A stretch of DNA of 64,000 nt from Acidimicrobiales bacterium (GCA_022425325.1 JAKMFW010000047.1:1-64000), one strand, 5' to 3'; counted from the stretch's first letter, positions 50,177 through 60,639 are shown. A program made the numbers and translations. The notes: generated by a model from the sequence alone, not told the origin.

Positions 50177-51547
50177 ATGGAGATTCACGACTCGGTCCTT
50201 GACCTGATCGGCAACACGCCGCTGGTCAACCTGAAACAGGTGGCGAAGGACAAGCCCTGCAAGGTCGTCGTCAAAGCCGAGATGACCAACCCCGGTGGGT
50301 CGTCGAAGGATCGTCCGGCGGTCAGCATGATCGACCACGCCGAGCGCGAAGGCCTGCTCAAACCCGGCGGCACGATCGTCGAACCGACATCGGGCAACAC
50401 CGGTGTCGGCCTTGCGATCGTGGCAGCCCAGCGCGGGTACAAGTGTGTCTTCGTCATGACCGACAAGGTCGCCCCCGAGAAGGTCGACCTGCTGCGGGCC
50501 TACGGCGCCGAGGTCGTCGTCTGCCCCGTCGCCGTCGCTCCCGACGATCCGCAGTCGTACTACTCCACCGCCGAGCGACTCGTGAACGAAATCCCCGGGG
50601 CGTACCGTCCGAATCAGTACTTCAATCCGACCAACCCGCTGGCCCATTACGAGTCGACCGGCCCGGAGATCTGGCGACAGACCGACGGCACTGTCACGCA
50701 CTTCGTCGCCGGCGGCGGCACCGGCGGCACCCTCTCGGGTGTCAGCCGCTATCTGAAAGAGCAGAACCCAGCGATCCAGGTGATCTGCGCCGATCCCGAG
50801 GGGTCGGTGTACTCCGGTGGCTCGGGCCGCCCGTACCTGGTCGAAGGCGTCGGTGAGGACTTCTGGCCGACGACGTATCACCCCGACCTGATCGATCGGG
50901 TCATTCCGATCAGCGACGCCGACTCCTTCGCGATGGCTCGCCGAGTCAGCCAGGAGGAGGGCTTGTTGATCGGTGGTTCGTGCGGCACGGCGGTCGCTGC
51001 AGCGCTGCAAGTCGCCGACGAATGCACTCCCGACGACCTCATCGTCGTGCTCACGCCCGACTCGGGTCGTGGCTACCTCTCCAAGGTCTTCAACGACGAC
51101 TGGATGGGCGGCTTCGGCTTCTTGCGAGCCGACGGCCCGGTCGTCTCCGACATCATCGATCGACGAAACACCGACGTTCCCGAACTGCTCTATGTGCAGC
51201 CCCACTTGAAGGTCAGCGAAGCGGTGGCGATTATGCGTGACAACGGCGTGTCGCAGTTGCCGGTCGGCAAGGGCGAGATGCCGCTCGCCGCCGCCGAGAT
51301 CGCCGGCTCGGTTTCCGAACTGCGCCTGATGGAACTCGCCTTCGAGACCGACGCCGTCCTCGACAAGACCGTCGAGGACGTCATGGCGTCGCCGTTGCCC
51401 ACCATCGGTGCCGGCCAACCCGTCGCCCTTGCGGTCGAGATGCTCGAGTCGTGCTCCGCAATGCTTGTGCTCGACGGCGGCCGCCCCCGAGCGGTCGTCT
51501 CCTCGACCGACGTCCTCAACTTCCTCTCCGACGCCCAGGGAGCCTGA
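50177..51547 (+). CDS. cbs: Cystathionine beta-synthase
   Basis: The 456-residue protein has the PLP-binding Lys in NPGGSSKDRPAV, the PTSGNTGVGLA substrate loop and GGGTGGTLSGVSRYL phosphate loop. About 120 C-terminal residues form a CBS-domain pair (VSEAVAIMRDNGVSQLPV and TVEDVMASPLPTIG) for regulation by adenosyl ligands. It condenses homocysteine with serine. No heme-binding extension is present. ATG 50177 is chosen. The next gene starts 3 nt later, giving a complete reverse transsulfuration operon. Confidence 0.93.
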   Translation: MEIHDSVLDLIGNTPLVNLKQVAKDKPCKVVVKAEMTNPGGSSKDRPAVSMIDHAEREGLLKPGGTIVEPTSGNTGVGLAIVAAQRGYKCVFVMTDKVAPEKVDLLRAYGAEVVVCPVAVAPDDPQSYYSTAERLVNEIPGAYRPNQYFNPTNPLAHYESTGPEIWRQTDGTVTHFVAGGGTGGTLSGVSRYLKEQNPAIQVICADPEGSVYSGGSGRPYLVEGVGEDFWPTTYHPDLIDRVIPISDADSFAMARRVSQEEGLLIGGSCGTAVAAALQVADECTPDDLIVVLTPDSGRGYLSKVFNDDWMGGFGFLRADGPVVSDIIDRRNTDVPELLYVQPHLKVSEAVAIMRDNGVSQLPVGKGEMPLAAAEIAGSVSELRLMELAFETDAVLDKTVEDVMASPLPTIGAGQPVALAVEMLESCSAMLVLDGGRPRAVVSSTDVLNFLSDAQGA

Positions 51548-51550
51548 ACC

Positions 51551-52717
51551 ATGGCCGATGACCTTTTCGCCGATGCCGAGATGTTCGGCTTCGAGACCCG
51601 TGCGATCCGGGCCGGTCAGCGTCACGACCCCACCAGCGGTGCGGTCGTGACACCGATCTCGCTCGCCACGACCTTCGTGCAAGAAGAGCCCGGAGTCCAC
51701 AGGGGCTATGAGTACTCACGAACCAACAACCCGACCCGCCAGGCGCTCCAGGAATGCCTCGCGTCGCTGGAGGGTGCCGCCCACGGCCTGGCCTTCGCCT
51801 CAGGCATGTCGGCCGAGGACACGCTGTTGCGCACGCTGTCGCCAGGCGACCACATCGTGCTCGGAAATGATGCCTACGGCGGCACGTTCCGACTCATCTC
51901 AGCTGTGCTCGCCCCGATGGGCTTCGCATGGACCGCTACAGATCTCACCGACCCCGATGCCCTTCGGGCCGCGATGCGGCCCGAGACCAAGATCGTGTGG
52001 GCCGAGACGCCGACCAACCCATTGTTGACCGTCGTCGACATCGCGGCGATCGCCGAGATCGTTCACGAAGGCGACGCCCGTCTCGTCGTCGACAACACGT
52101 TTGCCACCCCGTATCTCCAGCAGCCGCTGAGCCACGGCGCTGACGTCGTCGTGCACTCGACTACCAAGTACTGCGGCGGTCACTCCGATGTGGTTGGCGG
52201 TTTCCTCGCCACCAACGACACCGAGCTGTCCGATCGTCTGGCCTATCTGCAGAACGCCATCGGCGCCGTGGGATCACCCTTCGACAACTACCTCACGCTG
52301 CGGGGTCTCAAGACGCTCGCCGTGCGGATGGACCGCCACTGCGAGAACGCCCGTGCCGTCGTTGAGCTCCTGCAGGGCCACGACAAGGTCACCCATGTGC
52401 TCTACCCGGGCCTGTTCGACCACCCCGGGCACGACGCTGCCGCCCGGCAGATGAAGGACTTCGGTGGCATGGTCTCGTTCCGAGTCGACGGCGGCGCCGA
52501 TGCCGCAATGCGGCTCACCACCACGACGCAGGTGTTCTCGCTCGCCGAATCGCTCGGTGCCGTCGAGTCCCTGATCGAGCACCCTGGCGTGATGACCCAC
52601 GCGTCCGCCGCCGGGTCCGAACTCGAGGTCCCAGCCGATCTGGTGCGGCTCAGCGTCGGGATCGAGTCGACGCGAGACATTCTCGACGATCTCGGTGAGG
52701 CACTCGATCGGCTCTGA
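51551..52717 (+). CDS. Cystathionine gamma-lyase / gamma-synthase (Cys/Met metabolism PLP enzyme)
   Basis: The 388-residue PLP enzyme has [39 protein letters not shown] and the PLP Lys in [18 protein letters not shown], followed by [20 protein letters not shown]. Sequence alone does not separate gamma-lyase from gamma-synthase; pairing with CBS 3 nt upstream favours the lyase direction, releasing cysteine. Cysteine and serine metabolism is also relevant to the Sec-rich proteome. Confidence 0.9.
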   Translation: MADDLFADAEMFGFETRAIRAGQRHDPTSGAVVTPISLATTFVQEEPGVHRGYEYSRTNNPTRQALQECLASLEGAAHGLAFASGMSAEDTLLRTLSPGDHIVLGNDAYGGTFRLISAVLAPMGFAWTATDLTDPDALRAAMRPETKIVWAETPTNPLLTVVDIAAIAEIVHEGDARLVVDNTFATPYLQQPLSHGADVVVHSTTKYCGGHSDVVGGFLATNDTELSDRLAYLQNAIGAVGSPFDNYLTLRGLKTLAVRMDRHCENARAVVELLQGHDKVTHVLYPGLFDHPGHDAAARQMKDFGGMVSFRVDGGADAAMRLTTTTQVFSLAESLGAVESLIEHPGVMTHASAAGSELEVPADLVRLSVGIESTRDILDDLGEALDRL

Positions 52718-52783
52718 GCCGTGACCGACTGCTGAACGCTTCGTCATACATTCCTCACATCCTTGGCCGATGGTCAGGATGTG

Positions 52784-54070
52784 ATGCAGTTCAACTCGAC
52801 TCGAGAACAGGTCGCCTTCCTGGCTCGCCGGGCAACGTGGGGTCTTGCGCCCGGCGAACTCGATGTGCTCGAGTCGCTCGGCGTGGCCGCGACGATCGAC
52901 CGACTCGTCGATCCATCGTCGGCCAGTCTCGGAGAAGAGGCCTCGGCGTGGGCTGACTGGAACTTCGTGTACGACCGGTCGGACCGGAAGGCGAGACGGC
53001 AACAGGACATGGAGGCGTTTGAGCGCTGGATGGGACGCCTGCTCAGCACGGAGCGACCGCTCGACCATCAGCTCGCGTGGTTCTGGCACGACCACTTCGC
53101 CGTGTCGATGCAGGTCGTACGGCATCTGCCGGCGATGCTCGCTCACCTCGACCTCTGTTGGTCGCTCGGCCGGGGCGATGTTCGGGCGCTGATCCGCCAG
53201 GTCACGACCGATGCCGCGATGCTCGTCTTTCTTGATGGTGCGACCAGCAAAGGAACCGCTCCGAACGAGAACTTCAGCCGGGAACTGCTGGAGCTGTACA
53301 CGGTCGGTGTCGGCAACTTCACCGAAGCCGATGTCAAGGCTGCAGCCGCCGCACTCACCGGCTGGGTCGTCCGTCGCCGTGACGGTTGGAAGGTGCGCTT
53401 TGTGCCTGCCCGCCATGACGACACACCGCAGACCCTGCTCGGTGTCGACGGCGTGCTCGACGCCGACACCACCATCGCCGCAGCGACGAGCAGTCCGGCA
53501 TGTCCGGTCTTCCTCGCGTCGAAGCTCGGCCGGTACCTCCTTGGCGACATCGACGACGCAACGGTCCTCGCGTTGGCAGCAACGTTCTCCAACGCGGATC
53601 TCGACATCTCCGCGCTCGCTCGGGCGACACTCGGCGCTGGTGTCGGTGGGACTGCGACGCCAACCGTTCTTGCGCCGCTGCCGTGGCTGCTCCAGGCGAT
53701 CAAGGCCACCGGTGCCCGCGTGTCGACCGCCGAGTTGGCCAACACGCTTCGCAGCATGGGCCAGTTGCCCGGCAGCCCGCCGAACGTCGGGGGCTATCCC
53801 GGTGCGGCGACCTGGTTGGCGTCATCGGCCACTGCGGCCCGCTTCTCGGCGGCAATCGACGTTGCCCGAGCGACACCCGACGAGGCTCCTGCGCTTGCGG
53901 CGGCCCGGGCGGGCGACTGGCCTGGGCTGGCCGACCTGTTCATGCGTCCGGCCGGCTTTTCGGACGCCACCATGACCGCCCTCGAGGACCTCAAATCGTC
54001 CGTGTCTGCCCGACCCGGTGAGGGAGCGCTTGCCCTTGCGCTTGCTTCGCCTGACCTGTTGATCGCCTAG
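52784..54070 (+). CDS. DUF1800 family protein
   Basis: The 428-residue protein has the DUF1800 pattern: FLARRATWGLAPGELDVLES near the N-terminus, DHQLAWFWHDHFAVSMQ, GTAPNENFSRELLELYTVG and NFTEADVKAAAAALTGW. ATG 52784 is preferred over TTG 52763. It is followed 6 nt later by a DUF1501 protein gene, the common pairing for this family across bacteria. The function is unknown; a role in exported redox or surface proteins has been proposed for related pairs. Confidence 0.9.
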   Translation: MQFNSTREQVAFLARRATWGLAPGELDVLESLGVAATIDRLVDPSSASLGEEASAWADWNFVYDRSDRKARRQQDMEAFERWMGRLLSTERPLDHQLAWFWHDHFAVSMQVVRHLPAMLAHLDLCWSLGRGDVRALIRQVTTDAAMLVFLDGATSKGTAPNENFSRELLELYTVGVGNFTEADVKAAAAALTGWVVRRRDGWKVRFVPARHDDTPQTLLGVDGVLDADTTIAAATSSPACPVFLASKLGRYLLGDIDDATVLALAATFSNADLDISALARATLGAGVGGTATPTVLAPLPWLLQAIKATGARVSTAELANTLRSMGQLPGSPPNVGGYPGAATWLASSATAARFSAAIDVARATPDEAPALAAARAGDWPGLADLFMRPAGFSDATMTALEDLKSSVSARPGEGALALALASPDLLIA

Positions 54071-54076
54071 GAGCCG

Positions 54077-55420
54077 ATGATGCCGATCTCTCGCCGCGCC
54101 TTTCTCGGTGGTGCCGCCGGCGCCGCTGCCGCCGGGGGTAGTGCATGGGCCGCACTCCTGCGCGACAGCCTGGAGGCCGCCGCCCCCGCAGTTCGTCCTT
54201 CGCCGACCACCACCCGTGCCCCGGTCACGACGACCACGGCCGCAGCGGCCGAGGCGGTTGCTTCGTCCTCGGCTCGCCTGCCCGTCACCGAGCGAGTCCT
54301 GGTCGTGTTGGAGATGGACGGTGGCAACGATGCCCTCAACACGCTTGTTCCCGCCGTTGGCCGCTACCACGACGCCAGGCCCGAAATCGGATTGTCGGAT
54401 GGCCAACTCGTTACGCTCACCGGAGCGGAGTACGGGCTGCATCCGGCCCTCGCTGGCCTGACGCCATTCTGGGAGGCGGGCACGATGAGCGCCATTGCCG
54501 GGGTGGCGATGCCGCAACAGTCGCGTTCGCACTTCACGGCCAAGGATGCCTGGTGGTCCGGTGTCGGCGGTGCGCCGTCACAAACCGGTTGGCTCGGGCG
54601 TTGGCTTGATCTCAGCCTCGACGCCGAACGCAACGGTGTCGACGATCCGCTGCGAGCCATCGCGCTCGGTGGCGGAAGTCCGGCACTCGTCGGCGCGCAG
54701 ACGACGGCCACCGCCATTCGCGACCCGGCCGCCTTCACCCTCGCAACGGGTCCCGGCGTGGACGAAGGTGGCCTGGTGGAAGCATTCCTCGCGACGGCGT
54801 CCGCCCTGAATGCCGAACCGACGCTGGCCGCCGCGCAGCAGGCGATTCCGGGCACGCTCGACGCCGTCGCCCTGCTTGCCGCAGCCGCCGACAGCGAGAA
54901 TCTCTCGGCCTACGAGAATCCCACCCCGGGAGCCGGCCGGACGGCGGTCGACCTGTTGTCGACTGCCGCGAACATCATTGCGATGGGAATCGGCACCCGT
55001 GTCCTCACGGTCGGGGTCAGAGGTTTTGACACCCACGCCGACCAAGTCGAGAACCATCAGGCGTTGCTCCAGGACCTCGCCAGCGGGCTTGCATCGTTCT
55101 TCACCGCGCTCGAGGCCTCGGGTGATCTCGACCGGGTGATGGTCATCACTACAAGTGAGTTCGGACGACAGATCGCAGAGAACGGATCGGCGGGCACTGA
55201 CCATGGCAAGGGTGGCCTGCAGTTCATCTTCGGCCCAACGGTCACCGGAGGCATCGTGCACGGCGGCTATGACCTCGGTGCGCTCGACGATGGCGGCGTG
55301 CCGCCTGCGGTCGACACCCGCTCGGTGTACCGGTCGGCGCTCGAGTGGTTGGGTGGGCCGGGTGGTGCCGATGGCGTCTTCGAGGAAGATCCTGCGGTCC
55401 TGGGACTCCTCACGGCCTGA
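54077..55420 (+). CDS. DUF1501 family exported protein (Tat signal)
   Basis: The 447-residue protein begins with a twin-arginine signal (SRRAFLGGAAGAAAAGG), then a Thr/Ala-rich linker and the DUF1501 core: VLEMDGGNDALNTLVPAVG, GLHPALAGLTPFWEAG, HFTAKDAWWSG, and near the end ITTSEFGRQIAENGSAGTDH and GGIVHGGYDLG. The fold is related to sulfatase/alkaline phosphatase-like proteins. It is exported folded, coupled to the DUF1800 protein. ATG 54077 or 54080 are both possible starts. Function unknown. Confidence 0.92.
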   Translation: MMPISRRAFLGGAAGAAAAGGSAWAALLRDSLEAAAPAVRPSPTTTRAPVTTTTAAAAEAVASSSARLPVTERVLVVLEMDGGNDALNTLVPAVGRYHDARPEIGLSDGQLVTLTGAEYGLHPALAGLTPFWEAGTMSAIAGVAMPQQSRSHFTAKDAWWSGVGGAPSQTGWLGRWLDLSLDAERNGVDDPLRAIALGGGSPALVGAQTTATAIRDPAAFTLATGPGVDEGGLVEAFLATASALNAEPTLAAAQQAIPGTLDAVALLAAAADSENLSAYENPTPGAGRTAVDLLSTAANIIAMGIGTRVLTVGVRGFDTHADQVENHQALLQDLASGLASFFTALEASGDLDRVMVITTSEFGRQIAENGSAGTDHGKGGLQFIFGPTVTGGIVHGGYDLGALDDGGVPPAVDTRSVYRSALEWLGGPGGADGVFEEDPAVLGLLTA

Positions 55421-55499
55421 CGCAGGAAAGCGGAGTGATCCTCGATCGTGAAGCGACTCGCGGACGGCTCGCCCAGGTGAAGGTGGGTGTCCGGCCCGA

Positions 55500-56414
55500 T
55501 CAGGTCTGCTTGTTGAGAATCGGCGCCAGGTGCTCGAGTTCGGCGTGCCAGTCGTCGGGTTCGCCGAAGGGAAAGCAGACGAATTTGCTGGCGCCGACCT
55601 CGACGTAGGCATCGATCATGTCGTGGAGTGCCTCATGCGATGTTGCGACGACCTCGTCGGGTGCCGCGTCCGGGCGACGCACCGACACCCGCTCGAGTGC
55701 TTCCGACGGGAAGTCGAGCCCGGGTGGGATGTAGGGGATCAGCACCCCGTAGTGGTCGCGGTCGAACGTGCGGCCTGCCTCGTCGGCGGCCGCTTCGATC
55801 GCCGTAATACCTTCGGCGACGTGCCTCGGCGTGGTGAAGCTGGCGAGCCAGCCGTCGGCGAGACGGCCGGTGCGGCGAAGCTCGGAAGGTGCCTGCCCGC
55901 CGAGCCAGACCTCGAGCGGTTGCTGGATCGGCTTGGGGAGCACACGAGCGCCGACCACCGAGAAGCGGTCGCCTTCGTGGTCGACGACGTCTTCCTCCCA
56001 GAGCCGACGCATGAGGGGCAAGGCCTCGTTCAGCCACGGGGCCCGGTCCTTGCGGTCGACCTGGAACGCCTGGTGCTCGGCGGTGTTGGCGATGCCGAGC
56101 CCGAACGCCGGAAGGCAGCGGCCGCCACTGACGACATCGAGGCTTGCCAGCATCTTGGCCATCAGGATCGGGTTGCGGCCCGGTACCACTGAGACGGCAG
56201 GGCCGAATTTCAGGTGCTCGCTGCGGCCAGCGACGTAGGCCATCGCCACGATCGGATCGAGCTGCATCGAATTGATGCGCTCGGGGAACCACAGGCTGTC
56301 GAAGCCGAGACGGTCGAGGTCGTCGACGACGGGACCGAGTCCGGCGAGTTCTCGCCGAGCCCGTGGGTAGAGACTCGGGACGGCTCCGAGGGCGTAACCG
56401 ATGCGCACCTTCAT
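55500..56414 (-). CDS. LLM-class flavin/F420-dependent oxidoreductase
   Basis: The 304-residue luciferase-like protein has MKVRIGYALGAVPSLYPRAR, LDRLGFDSLWFPERI, FGPAVSVVPGRNPILMAKML, LDVVSGGRCLPAFGLGI and VWLGGQAPSELRRTGRLADG. These fit the F420-dependent subgroup. ATG 56414 (MKVRIGY) is chosen. It is divergent from the thioesterase gene 73 bp away and convergent with the DUF1501 gene. Substrate unknown. Confidence 0.88.
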   Translation of the reverse strand: MKVRIGYALGAVPSLYPRARRELAGLGPVVDDLDRLGFDSLWFPERINSMQLDPIVAMAYVAGRSEHLKFGPAVSVVPGRNPILMAKMLASLDVVSGGRCLPAFGLGIANTAEHQAFQVDRKDRAPWLNEALPLMRRLWEEDVVDHEGDRFSVVGARVLPKPIQQPLEVWLGGQAPSELRRTGRLADGWLASFTTPRHVAEGITAIEAAADEAGRTFDRDHYGVLIPYIPPGLDFPSEALERVSVRRPDAAPDEVVATSHEALHDMIDAYVEVGASKFVCFPFGEPDDWHAELEHLAPILNKQT

Positions 56415-56487
56415 GCGCAGACGATGGCACACCTCGCTGGAGCTGACCGCATCTCTCTGTGTCCACGCTACCGATAGCCTCCGGCGG

Positions 56488-57261
56488 GTGAGTGACGCTG
56501 TCTTCGTCCCGCAGGGCGATCTCCTCATCCCGCAGTCGTCTGCGATCGGCCCGTGGTTCCCGGGAGTGCAGCACGGTGGCGCGATCGCCGGTGTCTTCGC
56601 CCGAGCAATTGAGCGGGTCCCATCCGCTGTCCCGATGACCACCACCCGTTTGTCGATCGATATGAGTCGACGGGTGCCGATGGGTGCGACTCGGGTCGAC
56701 ACCGAGGTCGTGCGCGACGGAAAGCGCATCCAGGCGATCGAGGCTCGCTATGTGGTCGACGACGAGATCGTCGGCCGAGCCACAGCGATGCGGGTTCGCA
56801 TCGCCGAGGATCTGTCAGTGCCCAACCCGGTGCTTCCCGAAGACCAGATCCCAAGCGACCCGGACACCCATCCGGCGATCACGTGGACCTTCGCCGGGCC
56901 GCTCGATTTCGCCGCCAGTTTTGACTTTCGCCGAAGCGAGGACGACGACGGTCGGGTGGCCGGCTGGATGAAGATGGAGAAGCCGTTCGTCGAGGGAGAG
57001 TCGAACGATCCACGGGTGCTCATCGCTGCCGTCGCCGACATGATCCCGAGCGGTGGCAGCGTGCTCGATTACGAGCGGATGATCTCGATCAATGCCGACC
57101 TGGTCATCTCGTTGCATCGGCCACCGGAAGGGGAGTGGCTCGGCTTCACGGCGGCTGTGCGCGGTGAAGGCAACGGCTATGGGCAGGCCGACGCCACCTT
57201 GTTCGACCATCGGGGCCGGATCGGGCGGGCGCTCAAGAGCCTGCTGATCGACACCCGCTGA
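56488..57261 (+). CDS. Acyl-CoA thioesterase-like double-hotdog protein
   Basis: The 257-residue protein has the start of the TesB-like pattern (FPGVQHGGAIAGVFARAIE), MTTTRLSIDMSRRVPMGATR, and a second domain with KPFVEGESNDPRVLIAAVAD, LVISLHRPPEGEWLGFTAAV and YGQADATLFDHRGRIGRALK. Two hotdog repeats in one chain are typical of acyl-CoA thioesterase II and its actinobacterial relatives. GTG 56488 is chosen. A strong terminator follows. Confidence 0.85.
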   Translation: MSDAVFVPQGDLLIPQSSAIGPWFPGVQHGGAIAGVFARAIERVPSAVPMTTTRLSIDMSRRVPMGATRVDTEVVRDGKRIQAIEARYVVDDEIVGRATAMRVRIAEDLSVPNPVLPEDQIPSDPDTHPAITWTFAGPLDFAASFDFRRSEDDDGRVAGWMKMEKPFVEGESNDPRVLIAAVADMIPSGGSVLDYERMISINADLVISLHRPPEGEWLGFTAAVRGEGNGYGQADATLFDHRGRIGRALKSLLIDTR

Positions 57262-57283
57262 TGCGCCGCGTCGACTCGATTCA

Positions 57284-57321
57284 CCGGCGCACGCGACGCC
57301 TTTTGGTGTCGCGTGCGCCGG
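57284..57321. terminator. Strong bidirectional terminator
   Basis: A 17-bp stem with one G-T wobble (57284-57300 pairs with 57305-57321) surrounds a TTTT loop. It lies between the stops of the convergent thioesterase gene and the 57332 gene and is the longest simple hairpin in the window. Confidence 0.85.
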
Positions 57322-57331
57322 AGTATCGGTG

Positions 57332-57964
57332 TCAGTTCAGACGCTGCGCAAGGGTGCGTTGACCGTCGGGCAGGAAGAGTTCAGCGGTCCTGCCCATGGC
57401 TTCCATGTAGGTCGAGTCGCTCATCAACGTCTCCTGGGTGGCGTCGACGCCCTCGGCACTGTCGAAGCCCATGAAGAAGATCATGCTGCCGGTCGCGGTG
57501 CCGTAATTCGAGGTGCACAGGATGACCTGGTTGCCCGTGGCGCTGGCGACATGGTCGGCCATCTGGGTTCCCCACTCGAGGGCTTGCATGGCCATCCCCG
57601 GGGCGGGCGTACCCATCGTGGTGCTTGCGAACATCATCGGGCCTGCATCGCCGGCGGCGTGGACGATGCGAGCGAGGCCGTCTTCCCACGAACCGGGGAT
57701 GAACAACCCCTGTTCGCCCGCCTTCGAGACCCGAGTCAACCACTCGGGGTTCTCCGCCAGCTTCTGGCTTTGCGCGGCGGCATCGGCGAAGCCGGTGACC
57801 TGTGTCGTCCATGAGACTGTGCCCAACGGCATGCCGTAGACGCTGCCCCAGACACTGACCGCGTGACCGGTGGTCTGCTCGACGAGTTCCGCCATCTCGA
57901 CCGCGAAGGTCGTAGCGCCGACTTGATCGCTGGCGATCAGGCTGCGGCGAAGTTGGATATACAC
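57332..57964 (-). CDS. Hypothetical protein, 210 aa
   Basis: I do not recognise a named family. The protein begins VYIQLRRSLIASDQVGATTF and has AVEMAELVEQTTGHAVSVWG, FASTTMGTPAPGMAMQALEW, NQVILCTSNYGTATGSMIFF and MGRTAELFLPDGQR. The pattern suggests tandem dimeric alpha/beta-barrel units like NIPSNAP or stress-response barrel proteins, but no catalytic residue can be named. GTG 57964 is chosen because GGAG is 7 nt upstream; GTG 58039 would add 25 residues. It is transcribed alone between a terminator and the fumarase gene. Confidence 0.7.
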   Translation of the reverse strand: MYIQLRRSLIASDQVGATTFAVEMAELVEQTTGHAVSVWGSVYGMPLGTVSWTTQVTGFADAAAQSQKLAENPEWLTRVSKAGEQGLFIPGSWEDGLARIVHAAGDAGPMMFASTTMGTPAPGMAMQALEWGTQMADHVASATGNQVILCTSNYGTATGSMIFFMGFDSAEGVDATQETLMSDSTYMEAMGRTAELFLPDGQRTLAQRLN

Positions 57965-58104
57965 GGCTTTTCTCCAATCAGGGACGCCCCCGTACTGGTC
58001 GCCCCAGCCGAGGGTCTCATTTCGGTCATCAGCTGTCACGAGAACCGAAAAAAAGCCGTCAGGAAAATCACGAAAGCAGAGCGTGACGACCCGCCCCGGT
58101 GGGA

Positions 58105-59739
58105 CTACCGGAGCTTCACCGGTGTGGTGACTTCGGCGTAGAAGTCGTTGCCCTTGTCGTCCACCACGATGAACGCCGGGAAATCCTCGACCTCGATCTT
58201 CCAGACCGCCTCCATGCCGAGTTCGGGGAACTCGAGCACCTCCACGCTGCGGATGGAGTCCTTCGCGAGACGTGCGGCCGGGCCACCGATCGAACCGAGG
58301 TAGAAGCCACCATGGGTCGCGCAGGCGTCGGTGACCTGCGACGACCGATTGCCTTTGGCGAGCATCACGAACGACCCTCCAGCGGCCTGGAATTGCTCGA
58401 CATAGGAGTCCATGCGGCCGGCGGTGGTGGGCCCGAACGAACCAGAGGCGTACCCCTCCGGCGTCTTCGCCGGCCCGGCGTAGTAGATCGCGTGGTCTCG
58501 CAGGTACTGCGGCATCGGCTCGCCGGCATCGAGCATGTCCTTGATGCGGGCGTGGGCGATATCGCGCCCGACCACGAGCGTGCCGGTGAGCGAGAGGCGG
58601 GTTTTGACCGGGTACTGGCTCAGCTGGTTGCGAATGGCATCCATCGGCTGGTTGAGATCGACGTGGATGACCTCGTCGCTGAGCTGATCCTCGGCTTCGT
58701 CGGGCAGGAACCGGGCCGGGTCGGTCTCGAGTTGCTCGAGGAACACACCTTCGGCGGTGATCTTGGCCCTCGCCTGCCGGTCGGCCGAACAGCTCACGGC
58801 AAGTGCCACCGGGTTGGAAGCACCGTGGCGAGGGAGCCGGATCACCCGGATGTCGTGGCAGAAGTACTTGCCGCCGAACTGGGCGCCGATACCGAACTCA
58901 CGGGTCTGCTCGAGGATCTTCTGCTCCCATTCGAGGTCGCGGTAGCCGTGACCGGTCGCTGCGTCACCCGAGGTCGGCAGGTTGTCGAGGTAGTGCGCCG
59001 AGGCGTATTTGGCGGTCTTCAGGGCGTACTCCGCCGACGTGCCGCCGACGACGAGGGCGAGATGGTACGGCGGGCAGGCCGAGGTACCGATCGCTCGCAG
59101 CGACTCGTCGAGGAAGTCGACCATCGAGCGCTCGTTGAGCAACGCCTTGGTCTTCTGGAAGAGGAACGACTTGTTGGCTGATCCGCCACCCTTGGCCATG
59201 AACAGGAACTCGTAGCTGTCACCCGGCTTTGTGTAGAGCTCGATCTGGGCCGGCAGGTTGTTGCCGGTGTTCTTCTCCTCGAACATCGACAGTGGGGCGA
59301 GTTGCGAGTAGCGCAGGTTCGTCTCGGTGTAGGTGTCGAACACGCCCTGGCTGATCGCCTCGGCATCGTCGGCGAAGGTCACCACCCGATCGCCCTTCTT
59401 GCCCATCACGATCGCCGTGCCGGTGTCCTGACACATCGGGAGCACACCGGCGGCGGCAATGCTCGCGTTTCGGAGAAGCTCCGTGGCCACGAACGTGTCG
59501 TTCGGCGAGGCTTCCGGATCGTCGAGGATCGATGCCAGCTGCTCAAGGTGCTCGGTGCGCAGGTAGTGGGCGATGTCGTACATCGCGGCTCGAGTGAGTT
59601 CCTGAATCGCGGACGGCTCGACCTTCACGAACGTCTGGCCCTCGGCCTCGAAGGTCGACACCCCTTCGGTGGTGATCAGGCGGTACTCGGTGGTGTCGGG
59701 GCCGGTGGGCAACAGGTCGGAGTAGGCGAACTCGCTCAT
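58105..59739 (-). CDS. Class I fumarate hydratase (Fe-S, FumA-type)
   Basis: The 544-residue enzyme has an N-terminal domain with [49 protein letters not shown] and [20 protein letters not shown]. The Cys in MCQDTG and SACPPYH, with a third in AVSCSAD, ligate the 4Fe-4S cluster. The C-terminal beta domain has [18 protein letters not shown] and [21 protein letters not shown]. It hydrates fumarate to malate in the TCA cycle. ATG 59739 is chosen over a longer frame. The class I enzyme is oxygen-sensitive, and a class II fumarase may exist elsewhere. Confidence 0.95.
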   Translation of the reverse strand: MSEFAYSDLLPTGPDTTEYRLITTEGVSTFEAEGQTFVKVEPSAIQELTRAAMYDIAHYLRTEHLEQLASILDDPEASPNDTFVATELLRNASIAAAGVLPMCQDTGTAIVMGKKGDRVVTFADDAEAISQGVFDTYTETNLRYSQLAPLSMFEEKNTGNNLPAQIELYTKPGDSYEFLFMAKGGGSANKSFLFQKTKALLNERSMVDFLDESLRAIGTSACPPYHLALVVGGTSAEYALKTAKYASAHYLDNLPTSGDAATGHGYRDLEWEQKILEQTREFGIGAQFGGKYFCHDIRVIRLPRHGASNPVALAVSCSADRQARAKITAEGVFLEQLETDPARFLPDEAEDQLSDEVIHVDLNQPMDAIRNQLSQYPVKTRLSLTGTLVVGRDIAHARIKDMLDAGEPMPQYLRDHAIYYAGPAKTPEGYASGSFGPTTAGRMDSYVEQFQAAGGSFVMLAKGNRSSQVTDACATHGGFYLGSIGGPAARLAKDSIRSVEVLEFPELGMEAVWKIEVEDFPAFIVVDDKGNDFYAEVTTPVKLR

Positions 59740-59865
59740 AGGGCCACGGTATCGGCCGGTGCGATCCACCACGTGAGTCGGGACTCCCTGCTTCGAGGGC
59801 GCGGCGGGCGCGGTCTGACTCGACACCACCCTCGACCTCTCGGGTTCGCAGTAGCGTCCGTGCCC

Positions 59866-60129
59866 ATGAGTCGTGACCCGGCGCAGACCTTCGATCGTCT
59901 CGCCCATGCGTTCGACCCGAGTGGATGGAAGAAGCGCAATCTCATGCTTGCGTCGGTGGCGTTTCCGAGTGTGCTCGCCGTGACCGTGCTGCAGCGGGCG
60001 CTCGTGGCGGACAGCACCGCGGCGTGGGCGATCACGGCCATCCACGGCCTGATCTGTGTCGTCCTGGTGCCCCTGCTGCTTCGCTCGACGTGGCGAAGCT
60101 GGCGAGCATCAAACCCTCAACAGTCGTGA
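59866..60129 (+). CDS. Small membrane protein, 87 aa
   Basis: The product has two hydrophobic segments ([17 protein letters not shown] and [20 protein letters not shown]) separated by a short polar turn, with basic ends ([16 protein letters not shown]). ATG 59866 is chosen. It lies divergent from the fumarase gene. No family is recognised; it may be a short regulatory or structural membrane protein. Confidence 0.6.
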   Translation: MSRDPAQTFDRLAHAFDPSGWKKRNLMLASVAFPSVLAVTVLQRALVADSTAAWAITAIHGLICVVLVPLLLRSTWRSWRASNPQQS

Positions 60130-60156
60130 CGCTGTCCGGGCAGTGCAGCCGGTGAG

Positions 60157-60639
60157 TCAGGCGGAGATCGGGGTCCCGGAGTAGGTGCCCGGATCGCCGT
60201 CGGCCGGCATCGGCGGACGGCTCCAGTGGGTGAACTCGGCGATCGATTCGGTGACCGCCCGCCATTCGTCGGCGTTCCAGCCCTCGGCCTTGGCGATCAC
60301 TTCACCGTCCTGACGGACAAGGAGGAGTGCGGGGGCCTCGACGACACCGAGGTTCTTTGCCGTGGCGCGATCGGGGTCGGCGAAGGTGAGGAACTCGTCG
60401 GCGTAGGGGCCGAGGTAGGTCTTCGCATCGTCGGCGGGGCAGGTGATGATCCAGCACGGGCGGCAGCCGGCGCCCTTGAAGTGCGTCAGCACGCGATGGG
60501 CCGTGTCGAGAATCCACGAGCTCTCGTTGGTGTAGGGATCGAGCACGACGGGGACCAGCGGGAAGGTCGTCATGAAGCTGCTGAGCGTGCGTGCTTCGCC
60601 TTCGACCGGGGTCAATTCGAGGTCCAGATCTGCTGCCAC
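60157..60639 (-). CDS. Thioredoxin-fold-like hypothetical protein with CRPC
   Basis: The 160-residue protein has FKGAGCRPCWIITCPAD, which contains a C-x-x-C, followed by FLTFADPDRATAKNLGVVEA and PALLLVRQDGEVIAKAEGWN. The latter is typical of the thioredoxin-fold C-terminal half (cis-Pro region APALLL). It lacks a signal peptide. GTG 60639 is chosen; an upstream ATG at 60738 is less likely. It may be a redoxin-like enzyme. It is convergent with the small membrane protein gene and divergent from the IF-2B-like gene. Confidence 0.65.
   Translation of the reverse strand: MAADLDLELTPVEGEARTLSSFMTTFPLVPVVLDPYTNESSWILDTAHRVLTHFKGAGCRPCWIITCPADDAKTYLGPYADEFLTFADPDRATAKNLGVVEAPALLLVRQDGEVIAKAEGWNADEWRAVTESIAEFTHWSRPPMPADGDPGTYSGTPISA

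Noticed and set aside
60157-60639. CRPC-containing protein as a fifth selenoprotein
   Set aside because: Both Cys codons are TGC and no TGA interrupts the frame.
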